Positions 11,430 through 30,938 of a stretch of DNA of 64,000 nucleotides are shown piece by piece; the stretch's first letter is position 1; every line of letters starts with the position of its first letter. The notes beneath the pieces were generated by a model that had not been told where the DNA came from, made no database searches, and saw only the letters and a list, made by a program, of their open reading frames with translations. Origin of the DNA: Allacma fusca (taxonomy: Eukaryota > Arthropoda > Collembola > Symphypleona > Sminthuridae); NCBI GenBank assembly GCA_947179485.1, contig OX359247.1, positions 1,331,060 to 1,395,059 on the forward strand, written 5' to 3'. Both the position numbers and the translations under genes were made by a program.

Positions 11430-11750
11430 TTAAAGCCTCTTTAAGTACAACAAATTACAAAACTTCTTTAAAAACATAATTACGTGTGCTTCTTCTATAC
11501 CTTCACCTTTGACCATTATTTCACCTTGTTTGGCAATATCAGTTTCAACTACGTTGATATTATGTTTAGACGTACATAAATAACAAATGCCAACGTTACC
11601 TGAACTTTGTCCTCGGCATTTATTAACTGTCTTTGCAAAGCATACTCTAATAGGAAACCTTCTTCTCTTTAATATAAATGGGTAGTCACTAAACTGTGAT
11701 GACATGTTGTTGTAAATGCAGCCCGTGACAATATTGCCACCCTTGTCAGC
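11430..11750 (-). pseudogene. PIF1/Helitron-type helicase C-terminal relic
   Basis: A 91-codon minus-strand frame includes LKRRRFPIRVCFAKTVNK followed by CRGQS and VGI. This closely resembles the conserved segment of PIF1-type helicases of Helitrons, in which an RRQFPVR-type motif precedes TINKAQGQ and VGI. Only this C-terminal motif region is present. The rest of the helicase and the Rep domain were not found, so this is a fragment of an old Helitron or PIF1-like gene. It is not the source of the intact helicase at 43375, whose equivalent motif differs. Confidence 0.6.
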
Positions 11751-11759
11751 GTATAATGA

Positions 11760-13190
11760 TCTGGTATACCAGTAGCCACCTATAAAGCGCGCTTATGATA
11801 GAGAGCGAAGGTTTAAAATCCTTTCATCATCTTGAAATTATGGTATAGGATAGGTACAATTTGAACATAGAATATACGTGGACCATGTTGCCCTTTCAGC
11901 GACTATATATGAACTTTAGTATCCATTGGATCCACCCGCAAGAATTTAGCTCCGTGCGACTGTCTCTATATTGGCTTCAGCGGGAAGTTTCTTCTCGCTC
12001 ACGAAAGGCAAGAAAAAGTTATGAATGAAATATTAGTATGTACATACGCACGTATAGTTTATACAATCCCTACTACCTATACGCCTCATAGTCCCTGACG
12101 CTGACATTATTAAATTGTTAGTTGCTATTGCCATTGTCTTCCATACATGGGCACTCAGACATGGGAATGAAAGATGCCTCGCCCTCTCCCTCTCCCTCGT
12201 TCGCACAAACAGCGAGAGTGATGGTGACTACGAGTATACACGTTGATTTTAGGCGCCCTCATTAATATGAGGTAGATGACCAAAGGGGAGGATGTGAACG
12301 AAATAGGGGGAGGCAGAGTACACATAAGTATAAGCCCTCATGATCTTATCTTACCGGAACCTTTATGCAATTGGGGAAGAAAATCGTCCACACATTGTTC
12401 TGTAGCAAGCCCAACCCCACAGCACCAACTTCATTAACAGTAATATAACTAGTAACAGACGCACCATTCTCCATGGGATAGGATGTAATTTTATGCGAGC
12501 TTAGGTACATGGTCTATGGTCCGGCACAAAAATCCAGTTTTAATTTCAATTAGTCGATAAAAGGTCCTGTTTTCCTTAAAATGTCTCATGTTAAACTCAG
12601 AATAAATTTTCATTTTAGGATGTCGATGAATATGCCGGCCCTAATACTGAATATTACTGGTATGAGGTAAAGGAAATACTTATGACCAACATTCACTAAT
12701 TTGAGACTGAGAAATCAGCTTTGGTCAATGATAGCCATTTTCTGAGCCAATGAACCGATTATTAGGTAGAATTATTGCCGAAAATTGGCAAAATTGTATT
12801 TTATCAAAAATATTGTAGTTAGACTAATGAAATTTTATCATTTCGCCGAAAATCAAAATTTAAGGAAGATAGACAATTTTTACCGATGAATTGAAATTGG
12901 TGAATTGAAGTGGTTATTTGCATGGCAAACCAGCCATCAATCGGTTCAATTTGTCAAGGTTTATATAATCAAATATTTTTGGAACGAATAACTGCATAGA
13001 TAATATTTTCATAACTATAGTGTTGACATTTTTCACAAGCCGACGAAAATTAATTATTTATTTAATTCCTCAAATTGTACCAAAATTGATTTCAGATTTT
13101 CCAAAAACTTCATTGACCTGGGTAAGTTTTCGCGTTGCACGTCACAGACGTTAACCAGAGTTGATTTTTTTTTGCAGATTTTGGATTGGT
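11760..13190. other. Non-coding stretch
   Basis: I find no gene. A purine/pyrimidine-skewed CCCTCTCCCTCTCCCTCG tract lies at 12180-12200. The rest is AT-rich sequence without ordered repeats. Confidence 0.4.
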
Positions 13191-13199
13191 GCCCCGCGT

Positions 13200-13800
13200 G
13201 GGCAGGGGTCGGATTTTCGTAAATCTCCCTGAAAGATCATTTCTGAATTTCCCTGCTGAATCTTATGTCAATGCAGGGAGGTCCTTAACGATTTCAAAAA
13301 TTCCTGCTGAAAACAAGGTCAGCGATTTTAAAAATCCGTGTTGGCAAAAATAATTTCCTTGAAAGACGTCAAATCCCTACTAAATAAGGTCAACCAATCT
13401 AAAAATCCCTGTTTGCGTAAAAAAATTCTGAAACGCGCCAACAAATTTGAAAATCCCTACCAAAAAAGGTCAACGAATTTAAACACCATGTTCGCAAAAA
13501 ATAATCTCTTCCCGTTGAGATTTTCTCTGCCAGAAATATTGCCTGGTAAAATCTTCCCACAAAAATTCAACCCCAACGGGTGGGTACAAAAATGTTGTAC
13601 CTGAACCTGAATCATGGGTAGTCAAGTTTTTCGAATATGCACTCTTATCTGTTCATGACTACCCAGGTTCAATTTTCCTGAACCTGTTCCTAAACTAAAT
13701 CGGGACTACCTGTACCTGTTCCCAAACTAAATCGGGACTACCTGTGCCTGTTCCCAAACTACATCGGGACTACCTGTACGTGTGCCCCAACTAAGACTGA
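13200..13800. repeat. Two adjoining diverged tandem arrays
   Basis: Positions 13200-13560 repeat a roughly 55-60-bp unit with AAAATCCCTGCTGAA and AAGGTCAACGATTT words. Positions 13670-13800 contain about four copies of a roughly 31-bp unit (CTGTACCTGTTCCCAAACTA plus AATCGGGACTAC). The 31-bp copies are contiguous, without unique spacers, so this is a minisatellite. Related ACCTG words continue to about 14120. Confidence 0.7.
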
Positions 13801-14183
13801 AAATAAGAGACCTGTACAATGAATACATTGACATTTAGGTAATTGATTTATATGCCAAGTAAAGAACTACAGTTCTGCTATTTGGAAATTATTATGATTT
13901 TGGAAAACATTGACACGATTTTGAAGTACTTGAATGTTCAAGTACTTTACGTTCAGGTATAGGTATTTACCCAGTGTGTACCCATACCTGATGTGCTATA
14001 CCGAAAATATTTGTTTTTGTACCTGCACTCATACCTTAACCTGAATTTTTAGGTATCTATCGATTGAGCTTGTACTCAAACCAGATGGGTACAAAAGGTG
14101 AGTACCTGATACGTATACGTGAACCCAAATACCCGTTAAAACCTGTATACATGATTTGTACCATTTTGAATACAGTTATTGTT

Positions 14184-15284
14184 TATAGCTCCTCACGAGT
14201 TCGAGTAGATACTCGAGTTTCGAGTTCGAGTACGAGTACGGGTTGAGTACGGTATCAACTAAGATTGGTACTTGTACTCGTCGGTCGAGTATCCGTTTTC
14301 GTACTCGGACTTGAGTATGTTTCTAACGAGTATCAGAGTGAGTACGAGTACGCTCAAAGTACTTGGACCAAAGAACGAGTACGAGTTCGGGACAGAAATT
14401 CAAAAGTACTTGAACCCGTACTCGGATTTATACTCGATACTCGAGTAATTTCCTCCAGTACAAAGTCCACATCCATACATCCTTGATTACAAGAAAGTTG
14501 TTATTCCGAAGCGAAAAAGGAAAAGCGGTTAAATTCGTGAAACGTGGTACGGTTGCACGTACAGCGGCAAGGTTGGGTCAACACTTGATTAAGCTGCATT
14601 AAATCATTGTTACAGCTCCGAATAGAGTACTACTGTAGTCAGGGGTGGATTTACGGGGTGGCCCACCCCAAAAAATGCTCACTAAGGCCCTCAGTTTGCA
14701 TGTGTAAAGGACCACACATCTATTTTAAGGGTTATGGCCAGGGTAAAAATTATTTTATTAATCCACCCCTGACTGTAGTTATGAAGTAACTAAAGCCGTA
14801 AAATATCAGGAAACCGGAGAATAGTACAGAATTAATGGAGGTTGATCTGATAATAAGATTGATCTGACTAAAGAGAATCCAGTCGATGTGACTGGCAGTA
14901 TCAAATCTTGATGTATAGTTTATCATCATTTTAACCTCGTTTGTACTATTTTTACGACTTTGTTTACTAATTGTTTTCTATGTCAATCTCTCTTTAATAG
15001 AAAATAAAATCTATAAACTATTTATTTTCGGTGTACTCGATACTCGATTACGGTTCGAGTACTAGTTCAAGTACGGGTCGGTCGGTATAAACGTTTCATA
15101 CTCGTAAGTACGGTCCAAGTTCGGTAAAAAATTAAGAAATATAATACCGAACTTCGAGTACAGGATTTTTTACTCGTACTTGAAGACACAAGTCCGGGTC
15201 AAGCCGGAATTTGGTCCGACAATTCGAGTACGGTTCCAAGTACGAGTACGGTATGGATAACTACTCGACCCGTGAGGAGCTATA
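14184..15284. mobile_element. hAT-like element with CGAGTA arrays and a nested MITE
   Basis: Terminal inverted repeats TATAGCTCCTCACG (14184 and complement to 15284) are flanked by the 8-bp target duplication TTATTGTT (14176-14183 and 15285-15292). Inverted arrays of CGAGTACGAGTA words occupy 14200-14470 and 15030-15275. No transposase is recognised. The element contains another complete small element (14640-14771), which inserted later. Confidence 0.85.
14640..14771. mobile_element. 132-bp hAT MITE nested in the 14184-15284 element
   Basis: Its ends are CAGGGGTGGATT and AATCCACCCCTG, a perfect 12-bp inverted pair. The 8-bp target duplication ACTGTAGT is intact at 14632-14639 and 14772-14779. 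CAGGGG termini with 8-bp duplications are the classic hAT signature. It is too short to encode a protein. Confidence 0.9.
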
Positions 15285-15292
15285 TTATTGTT

Positions 15293-17150
15293 TATTTCAA
15301 CATTTTTAAAAATAAATATTTTTGAACGCTACGTTTCAAAAAATTTTGCACACGTTTAAGCTATCCAACAGGTCCCTACGGTTAGAATTGAGAGTATGTA
15401 CAGAAAGAACGGAGAACAAGGTTAGGAAAATATTGCTACAGGAGCACAAAAGACAATGATGTGGGAAAGACATTCTGATCTTGCCATTTTTTCATGGGGT
15501 GGACTGAAGATTCACTTATAAGCAAATAAGCCGTCTGTTACAGCGAGATTAACCTGTAAAGTACTTGCCAAATCTGTCTACTATATTCGCGTATTCATTA
15601 CATTTTGAATTTCAATTCTCAATTCTTGATCATTTTCAATTTTTATTCGTCGAGAAGAGATACGATTTTTTTATAATTATCGAATTGGCATACGAAATTT
15701 CAGCTGAGACGGCATTATTTGTGGTTAATATTGTGTTGGGGAATTGAGATTTGAGAGATTCAGTCTTGCAGTGCCGGCTGAAATGTACAAGCATAAAATG
15801 TGCCCAATGGGCCGATCATCACCGAGAAATTCAAATTTCCCGAGCTCATGCGAAGGAACCCCCTCGAGCTGGTACAAAGCTTAATTTGGGTTTCAACCTT
15901 GTGTCTAAGACCTACCAGAACTTAAACTTTAATTTTATCCAAGGTCACTGGGGTCAAAACCAGGAAGATAAGTCAACATTGTCCACTGCTATCAATTATT
16001 TACTTCCTCACCACTTCAAAAAATATTTTCGCAATCGCTTGTAGCGACTTAGATACGTTTCTCAGAATGTAATTTAATACATTCCAAGATTGTGGTCAGG
16101 ACCAAACAAGACACTAAAAAGCAAAGTTGAAGTAACTCTGCTTAAGAAGCGGAATTCGACAATGAGGAGGACATACATATGTATTTTGAAGCTGTTAAAG
16201 TTTAACCTATTGTCCGGGAAAAAGTTAATTGAAAGAGCAGGGATTTTAGGAAATTTTATGGGGGTTTACTTACTTGGAATATAAAATATCGAGGGCACTT
16301 AAGAGAGCGAGGGAGAGAGGTGTATTTTAAAATTAGGACCACACGAGATGAGTGAGTACGATTCGTAACGTGGGGCTTCATTGATGTGGACGGAGAGTGC
16401 GAGTAAACTGTAATCTATCCCTCGCACAACGAGGCAGAGGGAGATGAAAGGGCCCATCTATGATTGCCTTCTATTCTACATTCTACGATTCTACTTCTAC
16501 TACAATTCTACTCTATATAAAGTGTGTACGGGCGATCCTGAATTAGCTATGCTGTGATTGTGATTCATGGTGTAAATAATATTTACGTCTAGATCAGGTT
16601 GGATCTGCACTACAAATTCACTGTTTAAACTCCAGTTTGAGAGACGCATTTTACCCAAAATATCAACAGAATGACAGTTACTGTTACTTTTAATTCGGAT
16701 TAATTTGTGCATATGTATCTTCCCTCAAGTAATATATTTTTGGCGATGAACTTTTTTTGTGTCGTTGAATTATTTAACGGTTATCCAAATTTACACAGTT
16801 GTTACCATCTCTGATCACAACCTATTTTATACAAGAATGCGTAGGAACAAATTAGTTATACACAGATCTACAAAGAAAGTGTCGTTCAAGTTTGTGGATT
16901 GCAACTGATTTTTGGTATTGAGTACAAATGGTATACATACTGTAGCTGACAAAATCGGATCTAAGTATTAGCAAGAATGTGAAAGGTTAGTAATTTTGAA
17001 GGTGTTCATGGTGTAATTATTATGGTTGCGGTCACTTATGTCATTTTGACAATCAATGTAGGTAAAGAACTGATCACAACGTGTACCTGTTATATACAAT
17101 AATATAACTAATATGTAAACTTACTGTTTATGATATTTTAGGTTTGGATA
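15293..17150. other. Non-coding stretch before the Ulp1-like gene
   Basis: Open frames of up to 97 codons occur (for example 15751-16044, plus) but have no recognisable motifs. The region includes CTACTTCTACTA simple sequence (about 16475-16510). I see no supported gene or RNA. Confidence 0.4.
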
Positions 17151-17159
17151 CAGGTCAAA

Positions 17160-18631
17160 ATGTCGAAACGAAAAAAGTTCAGCCCGTTGAGTGAATTCAC
17201 TTGGTATGCGCAAGTCATAATTAACATAGTTGAAGACCTGGAATTCCAAGAATCTACTTCCGAAGTTTCCCTTCATAAAGTTAAGGAGCATCTTTTTTCC
17301 AACTACGCCGTTAATGTAGAAGATGATTTGACGGAGCGACGATACGTGAAGCATGGTCTCCAGTTAGCTATTGATAATGAAAAATTGGAGCGAGTCTCGG
17401 GTAGCGGTTTATCAGGATCAGTCAAATTTCGGAGAGTGAAGCGAAAAAAGAATACTAAAGAAAGTACTTCCGAAGTTAAGATTGTGGACGAAGACATTAT
17501 AAGCAGTGAACCAGGTAATTACTAATATTTAGTTTTACTTTTTAGGAATGTTTCCCAAAAGGTGAAAGGACTTAGTAGGTAACTGTCTCAATTGTTTTGT
17601 TTCAGAAATAAGCATAGGGTACTACAATTCAACAAGAAAGAGAATAGTTCTTCCCAGATATACTACTGAGAATGCATTTAAATGTGTTCTCCGCATCCGC
17701 GATCACATGTTGACTCTCCATGATCTGAAGACTGTTCAGCTAAAAGAAACTTTGGATCGTCACGAAATGAGAGCAATGCGAAAGGCATGTAAATCTGAGA
17801 CGGAGACAAGCTGGATGAATGACAATGCAATCCATTGCTTTTTGGAAGCTATTGCCGATGAGAATACCAAGATTATTGGGTCCATTGAAACTGAAATGAT
17901 TCTGAAAGGGAAAAATACTGGCCGACTTTTTCATAGTGACAGGGGCAACCTCTTGGAGTCTTGGGCTTCCTGCTGTAAAATATTTCTACCTTATTGCGTC
18001 GATGGTTGTCACTGGGCCCTAATTTATGCCAATGTTCAATCAAAGAAAATATATTGTGAGTTTTGTTACATAAAATTACGGCAACATATGGCCTATCTTT
18101 GCTATTATTTTGTAATTTACAATGTTTTCAATTATTTATTCGAAAAGGAAGATAAAAGTGGTACCTTTTTAAAATGCATCATTGATCGAGAAAATTTAGC
18201 AAGTTGCAAATAGTGTCCGAGTGATAGTAGAAATATTGCTTCAAATTATTTTTATAAGATGAAAATACTAACCACATTTTTTTATCATTTTGTCTTTTGA
18301 ACTTCTGTATGTCTCAATTTCAGTATATGTATGTATAACTACTTGTTGTACTTTTTCAGGCTTGGATCCTACAGGGGAGTGGAAACTGTCTAGTTCGCAA
18401 TTAAGAAATTTAAGAAAAAAGTTAGATACTTTAAATGTTACCTCTAGTATCGAGTGGGAGCTACGAAAGCGGGATCACTACTACCAAGACGATTCTTCCT
18501 CATGTGGACCTTTCATTTGTTACTATGCAGAATCTATAATGCTAGAACGGAGTTTGAAGCTTCGTATTGATCCAGTAGAAGTAAGGAATCATATATTAGA
18601 AACTTTAGTTAAGGCCGCTGAGAGCAGATAG
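17160..18631 (+). CDS. Linker-histone (H15) domain / Ulp1-like cysteine protease fusion
   Basis: I read three exons: 17160-17514, 17606-18055 and 18360-18631, in phase, giving 358 residues with stop TAG. Introns are GT...AG. Residues about 12-92 resemble the winged-helix linker-histone H1/H5 fold, ending in a GSGLSGSVKF motif like the conserved GxGxSGSFKL of H1, followed by a Lys/Arg-rich tail. The C-terminal half is a C48 (Ulp1/SENP) protease. It has His254 in GCHWALIYA, Asp271 in a CLDP motif created across the second splice junction, oxyanion Gln311, and Cys317 in SSSCGPF. The spacing Q-x5-C is as in SENPs. It probably removes SUMO/NEDD8-like modifiers on chromatin, but the substrate is inference. 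C48 proteases also spread within transposons, so an element-derived origin is possible. The next gene lies 2.2 kb downstream. Confidence 0.78.
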
Positions 18632-20823
18632 GTAAACACAACCACCAAGTACATAATTAGTTATATAACTTTTGCGATAAATCACCTATTGATGATGGTT
18701 ACAATAAGTGACGTCAGCGTTTCAATTACTTCTAGGGTTATTACGTGCATAATTTTACCGAAACTACGAACCAGAGTATTCTAATAGATTGTATATGCTT
18801 TCCAATGACTGCCTCATAATTTATTATTTTAATACCCCATGTTAAACTTTTGAAATATTAAGAATTGCAGCTGCCCCAATTTTAAATATTACTATGTGCT
18901 ATTAAGTACTTGGGGTTTTCCTGGGCACGTGGCACGTTGTTGTGTTTTTCACATTGCTAATTAAAGTAATATTCAACAAAACTGCAAACATCCACGGAAT
19001 CATTCATGGATTTTTAATTACTACTTGGATATTGGATTAGTATTAATTGGATGGTATAATATTTTGTCACTTAGAAGGAAGCGCAAAGTTTAAGCTGGTA
19101 CAAATCGAACTAAAATTTTTGTGATATTTGTTTTTCATATTTAAAAATGGATTTCTCCGTTAAGTACTTTGTGCCGATATACGTAATTTGTATCAATAGA
19201 TATATTACATAAGTACTTATTGCAATTAAATATGTCAAACCCCCGATGCTTCCGCTACTTGTATCTGTGTTTATGTTTAATCATACACTTACTTGACCAA
19301 ATTGTAATAATTATTCCACTTGATCAGATTATTAGAGACAACTAGAAGAACTAGGCAGAAATTGCTCTTTTTAAGATTGTAAGTCAGTATCACTATTATT
19401 CCAACAGCAACTTCTTGTGTTGAGACGTAGGAACTTACGCTGTGTTCAAAGGGGCTGAGAGCATCAGGGATTTTTGAATGCAAACAGATCAACAGCAACT
19501 GTTTAAAACAATTGTTACGACGCTATAAAAGTAGTTCCAATGGCTGTAAAGTTTCAGATCAAAAAAATAATGGGAACCAGTGCAAAGAAGTGTTCCAATA
19601 CTTATGACCTCCATATGCTAATTATGTGCTAATTAACATGTAATTAACTCATTAATTAATTACTCTTTTACTTAATCATTATGATGTAACTTAGTTCTTA
19701 CATTATTGACATCTGAAATTTTTTTATTGGTTCCCATATATTTTTTCACTGAAATTTTGTTGGCGTTGTAACTACTTATAGCGTCCAAATAAATTCGAAA
19801 AACACTATAAGTTGCGGCTGTCTGCATTTAGAAACCCGGTGCCACACATCACCTTTCCGATTACGTATTATTAACATTTAGTATTACTGTCTACTATGCG
19901 TATCAAGAAGTGCTCATAATTATACTTACCTCACTGAATCATCAGCATCTCTAATGGTCTTTTAATAAGATCTACTCAATAAAAATAATTATACAATAGA
20001 TGAAAATATTAGCCATGGATATGTCTCATGTCATTACGTTGTTAAAATGATTTCATCACGGAAGTACATACTATTCTACCTTCTTTTACTAGTAGCAGTT
20101 GTCTACCTCACTTGAAGAAAGGTTAAGCAGAATGTGACCAACAAGAACATTGTTTTTCTGAATGCTTTGTAGGATTTTGGTGTTTACAACAAAGCTATTT
20201 TTAATGATTACCATGTGCATGAACTTACAACTTTCCTGATTTAGCTATTTGGCAAGTCACTACTAATTGACGTATATGGCAATTCTTCTGGTCTGGTTCT
20301 TACGAAGAAATTGACTTACGGAATTTTTGAATCGATTCCATTCCACAGTAGTTGATGTTGCATCATAAGGGGAAATGCTAGTTGTGTTCATTGTGTTGAT
20401 CGCGAATCAAGAGGAAAGTATTCCCAACTGACGTAAAGTATTGTCGCGTGGCAGTAACGGAACTGATTCTCTTCCTCGCCAAACTATGTGGTGAAAAATG
20501 TGTATGCTGTTGTCCTACCCCTGTGGTAGGACATTACAACGTATGTACATTCAAATTCACACAAATCTAACTTTTGCACTGAATTCACGGAGACCTCATG
20601 ACGGCATTCCCCAGGATAAATTGACTCCAATATTTTTGAATAAATACAAACTGCTCTCCACTTTCTTATCATACAACTGATCGCATTTTAGCTGATTAGT
20701 AATCCCCAATTTGTTTTGATCGCAACAATTTTATTGTTGATCCTTTTATCAACGTAAATCAAAGTTAAGAAATAAAAAGCCATACATTTCTTTCTTAAGT
20801 CACACTCATAAACCTAACAGAAA
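18632..20823. other. Intergenic stretch upstream of the decarboxylase
   Basis: It is AT-rich and I found no gene. The last 60 bases before the decarboxylase ATG contain GAAATAAAAAGCC and TCACACTC words that could be core-promoter elements, but I cannot support them further. Confidence 0.4.
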
Positions 20824-23096
20824 ATGTCACCAGTCACAAACACAATAACTCCTTCTACATCTCTAGAAGCCCCAACAAGCTACATCACAGCACCCGATCG
20901 CGATACCCACGAATTTTTTCTGCGAAAAATATTCGAATTGATCTTGCGTGAAAATATCTTTGATGGCATTCAAAGAGAAGAGAAAGTTTGCAAGTTCAAA
21001 CTTCCGAAAGATTTGAAAGAAACTCTTGACTTTGAAGTGGGGCAAAGTCCAGTCAACAACCATCAGGAATTGGTGGATCTAATGGAGAAAATTTGCTCTC
21101 TCAGTGTGAAGACTGGCCATCCATATTTTGTCAATCAATTATTTTCTGGGTAAGGGCATATTTCATTTTTTAGGAAAATGAAAATAAAATCCAATTCCAT
21201 AATATGTTTACAAATCGTATTGAAGATGTAAAGACAATGTGCGTTATCTCTTTCAGACTTGATCCATATGGACTGGCAGGTGAATTCGTGGCGAGCTCTT
21301 TGAACAGCTCAGTTTATACTTACGAAGTGTCCCCTATTTTTACTATGATGGAGTTGGAGATTTTTGAGAAGATGAGAAACATCATTGGATTCCCTGCTGG
21401 TAGAGGGGATGGGGTAATGTGCCCTGGAGGTTCCATTGCTAATGGATATGCCATATCTGTTGCAAGGTACAAGAAAAGACCAAGCATCAAGGTAATTATT
21501 GCAGAATTGGGCATATTTAATACTACCATAACCATTAATCGCAAATTAATGCCAAGTACAAAATTATTAACAATAATAATTAGTATTATGCTGTGAGAGG
21601 AAAGAAACACCTTTATGTTCATTTTTTGCTTTCGCATAGGCAAAAGGACTCAGTGGAGGAAAAACTCTGGTGATGTTCACTTCCGAAGACGCACATTATT
21701 CAAGTCAAAAACTGGCTTCCTTTGAAGGTAAGGAAGATAATATTAATAAAGATAGTGAAAATAATTATCTGTATTGAATTTAATGGGTGTATACTATTTT
21801 CAATATTGCTAATGTAAATACTAGTTTTGGAAGGTCAGACGAATGTTTAAACGAGAATCATTTGGTTTAACTAGGACTGGGAATGGATAACTGCATTGGG
21901 GTGAAAGTGGACTCTAGGGGCAAAATGATACCGGAGGAATTGGAGAAACAAATTGAAAAATGCATTGCAGAAGACAAGGAACCATTTTTGGTTGTAGCAA
22001 CATCAGGTATATAACAACTTTAGATTTGACTGTTTGTACATATTACTAACATTAAAAGGATTAATACGCATACATACGCATAAACAGGGTTTGTAGGCAT
22101 TAAACTTAACGATTTCCTACTATTTTCAGGGTCAACTGTGCTCGGTGCGTTTGATCCGCTGGAACCAATTGCGGAAATATGTTCCAAGTACAAAATGTGG
22201 TTTCATGTTGACGCAGCTTGGGGTGGCGGTGCTTTGATGTCGCAAAAACACAAAAACTTGATGAAAGGAATTGATAGGTAAGCTTTCCAAAAGTAAACAT
22301 TATGTCTTTATACTGCAAATTAACTGTAGACACAACCCAACTTTAGACATCAATTGAAGGTCATGCCATAAGGAAAAAAAATTGTTTTTGTAGAGCTGAT
22401 TCAGTAACCTGGAACCCCCATAAGTTGCTATGTGCACCTCAGCAATGCTCCGTTTTCTTGTGCAAAGACGATAATGTTTTGACGGACTGTCATGCAACAC
22501 ACGCTACGTACCTATTTCAGAAGGATAAATTCTATGATTCAGATAGATACGACACTGGGGACAAATACATTCAATGTGGAAGACGTGCGGATATTCTTAA
22601 GTTTTGGTTCATGTGGAAAGCAAAAGGAATTCAAGGTTTTGAGCAGCACATTGACCATATCTTCAGACTGAAAGAATTCGCTGTGAAACAAATTAAGAAT
22701 CGTGAAAGCGCCTTTCAACTGGTTTTGCCCGAACCTGAATGTACGAATGTGTCTTTCTGGTACGTTCCACGGAGTATGAGACATCTGGATACTGAATCTA
22801 TTGAGTTTAGAGATGGAATTCACAAGGTAAAATGCGATAAAACTTCTTTACTAACAATAAGTACATGAACCGATAAACAAGTAGCTGTGAACCGTGTTCT
22901 CATATTATTTTGCAACTTGTAGATTGCCCCAAAAATTAAAGAACGAATGATGAAGACAGGATCCATGATGGTGACCTATCAGCCTCTTCGAAACACGCCA
23001 AACTTCTTCCGAATTGTTTTCCAAAGTTCCGTTTTAACAGAGCAAGACATTATTTATTTTTTCGACAAAATTGAAGAACTAGGCGAAGATTTGTAA
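20824..23096 (+). CDS. PLP-dependent acidic amino acid decarboxylase (CSAD/aspartate 1-decarboxylase/GADL1 type)
   Basis: I read seven exons: 20824-21149, 21257-21491, 21640-21727, 21875-22006, 22130-22277, 22394-22826 and 22923-23096. They join in phase to 511 codons. The protein is a group II pyridoxal-phosphate decarboxylase. It has [19 protein letters not shown] near the start of the fold, CPGGSIAN in the cofactor-binding region, HVDAAWGGG, and the PLP lysine Lys320 in TWNPHKLL. It then shows [12 protein letters not shown] and the C-terminal NFFRIV motif. The family decarboxylates cysteine sulfinate or aspartate to hypotaurine or beta-alanine. In insects this clade includes the enzyme encoded by black, which supplies beta-alanine for cuticle and neurotransmitter conjugation. 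Substrate cannot be decided here. The length matches the family and no key residue is missing. An AATAAA lies about 50 bp after the stop. The gene converges on the ABC transporter (279 bp between stops). Confidence 0.93.
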
Positions 23097-23145
23097 ATCC
23101 TATTAAGTATATGTATACTTTAGTACAAATACATGTGATACTCCA

Positions 23146-23151
23146 TAATAA
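23146..23151 (+). terminator. Polyadenylation signal of the decarboxylase gene
   Basis: An AATAAA hexamer (in CATAATAAAGC) lies about 50 bp downstream of the TAA stop, in the short gap between the two convergent genes. Confidence 0.55.
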
Positions 23152-23374
23152 AGCTAATGGTAATGTACACAATCATTTATAACTTCAAAATAGCGTCTGG
23201 TGAAAGTCAAGTCATATTATAATAAATTAACAATGTCCTTAATTTTTACAATGTCAACGTTGATCATTTATTTCTTGCACCACAATAAATTAACTTCAAT
23301 GCACACTGAAAAATACACGGCATACGCATAGAAAACACATACAATACAGCGAATTCATCATTCTATAAGTGGCT

Positions 23375-30938
<7,564 letters not shown>

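Noticed and set aside
13670-13800. Regular 31-bp repeats resembling a CRISPR array
   Set aside because: There are no unique spacers, the repeats are contiguous and diverged, and the genome is eukaryotic.
14064-14486. Ser/Arg/Val-rich ORFs
   Set aside because: They follow the CGAGTA array of a hAT-like element.
18086-18213. Reading through the GTGAGT site as coding in the Ulp1-like gene
   Set aside because: The intron-retained reading loses the catalytic Asp and Cys; splicing at 18055/18360 creates the conserved CLDP motif in phase.
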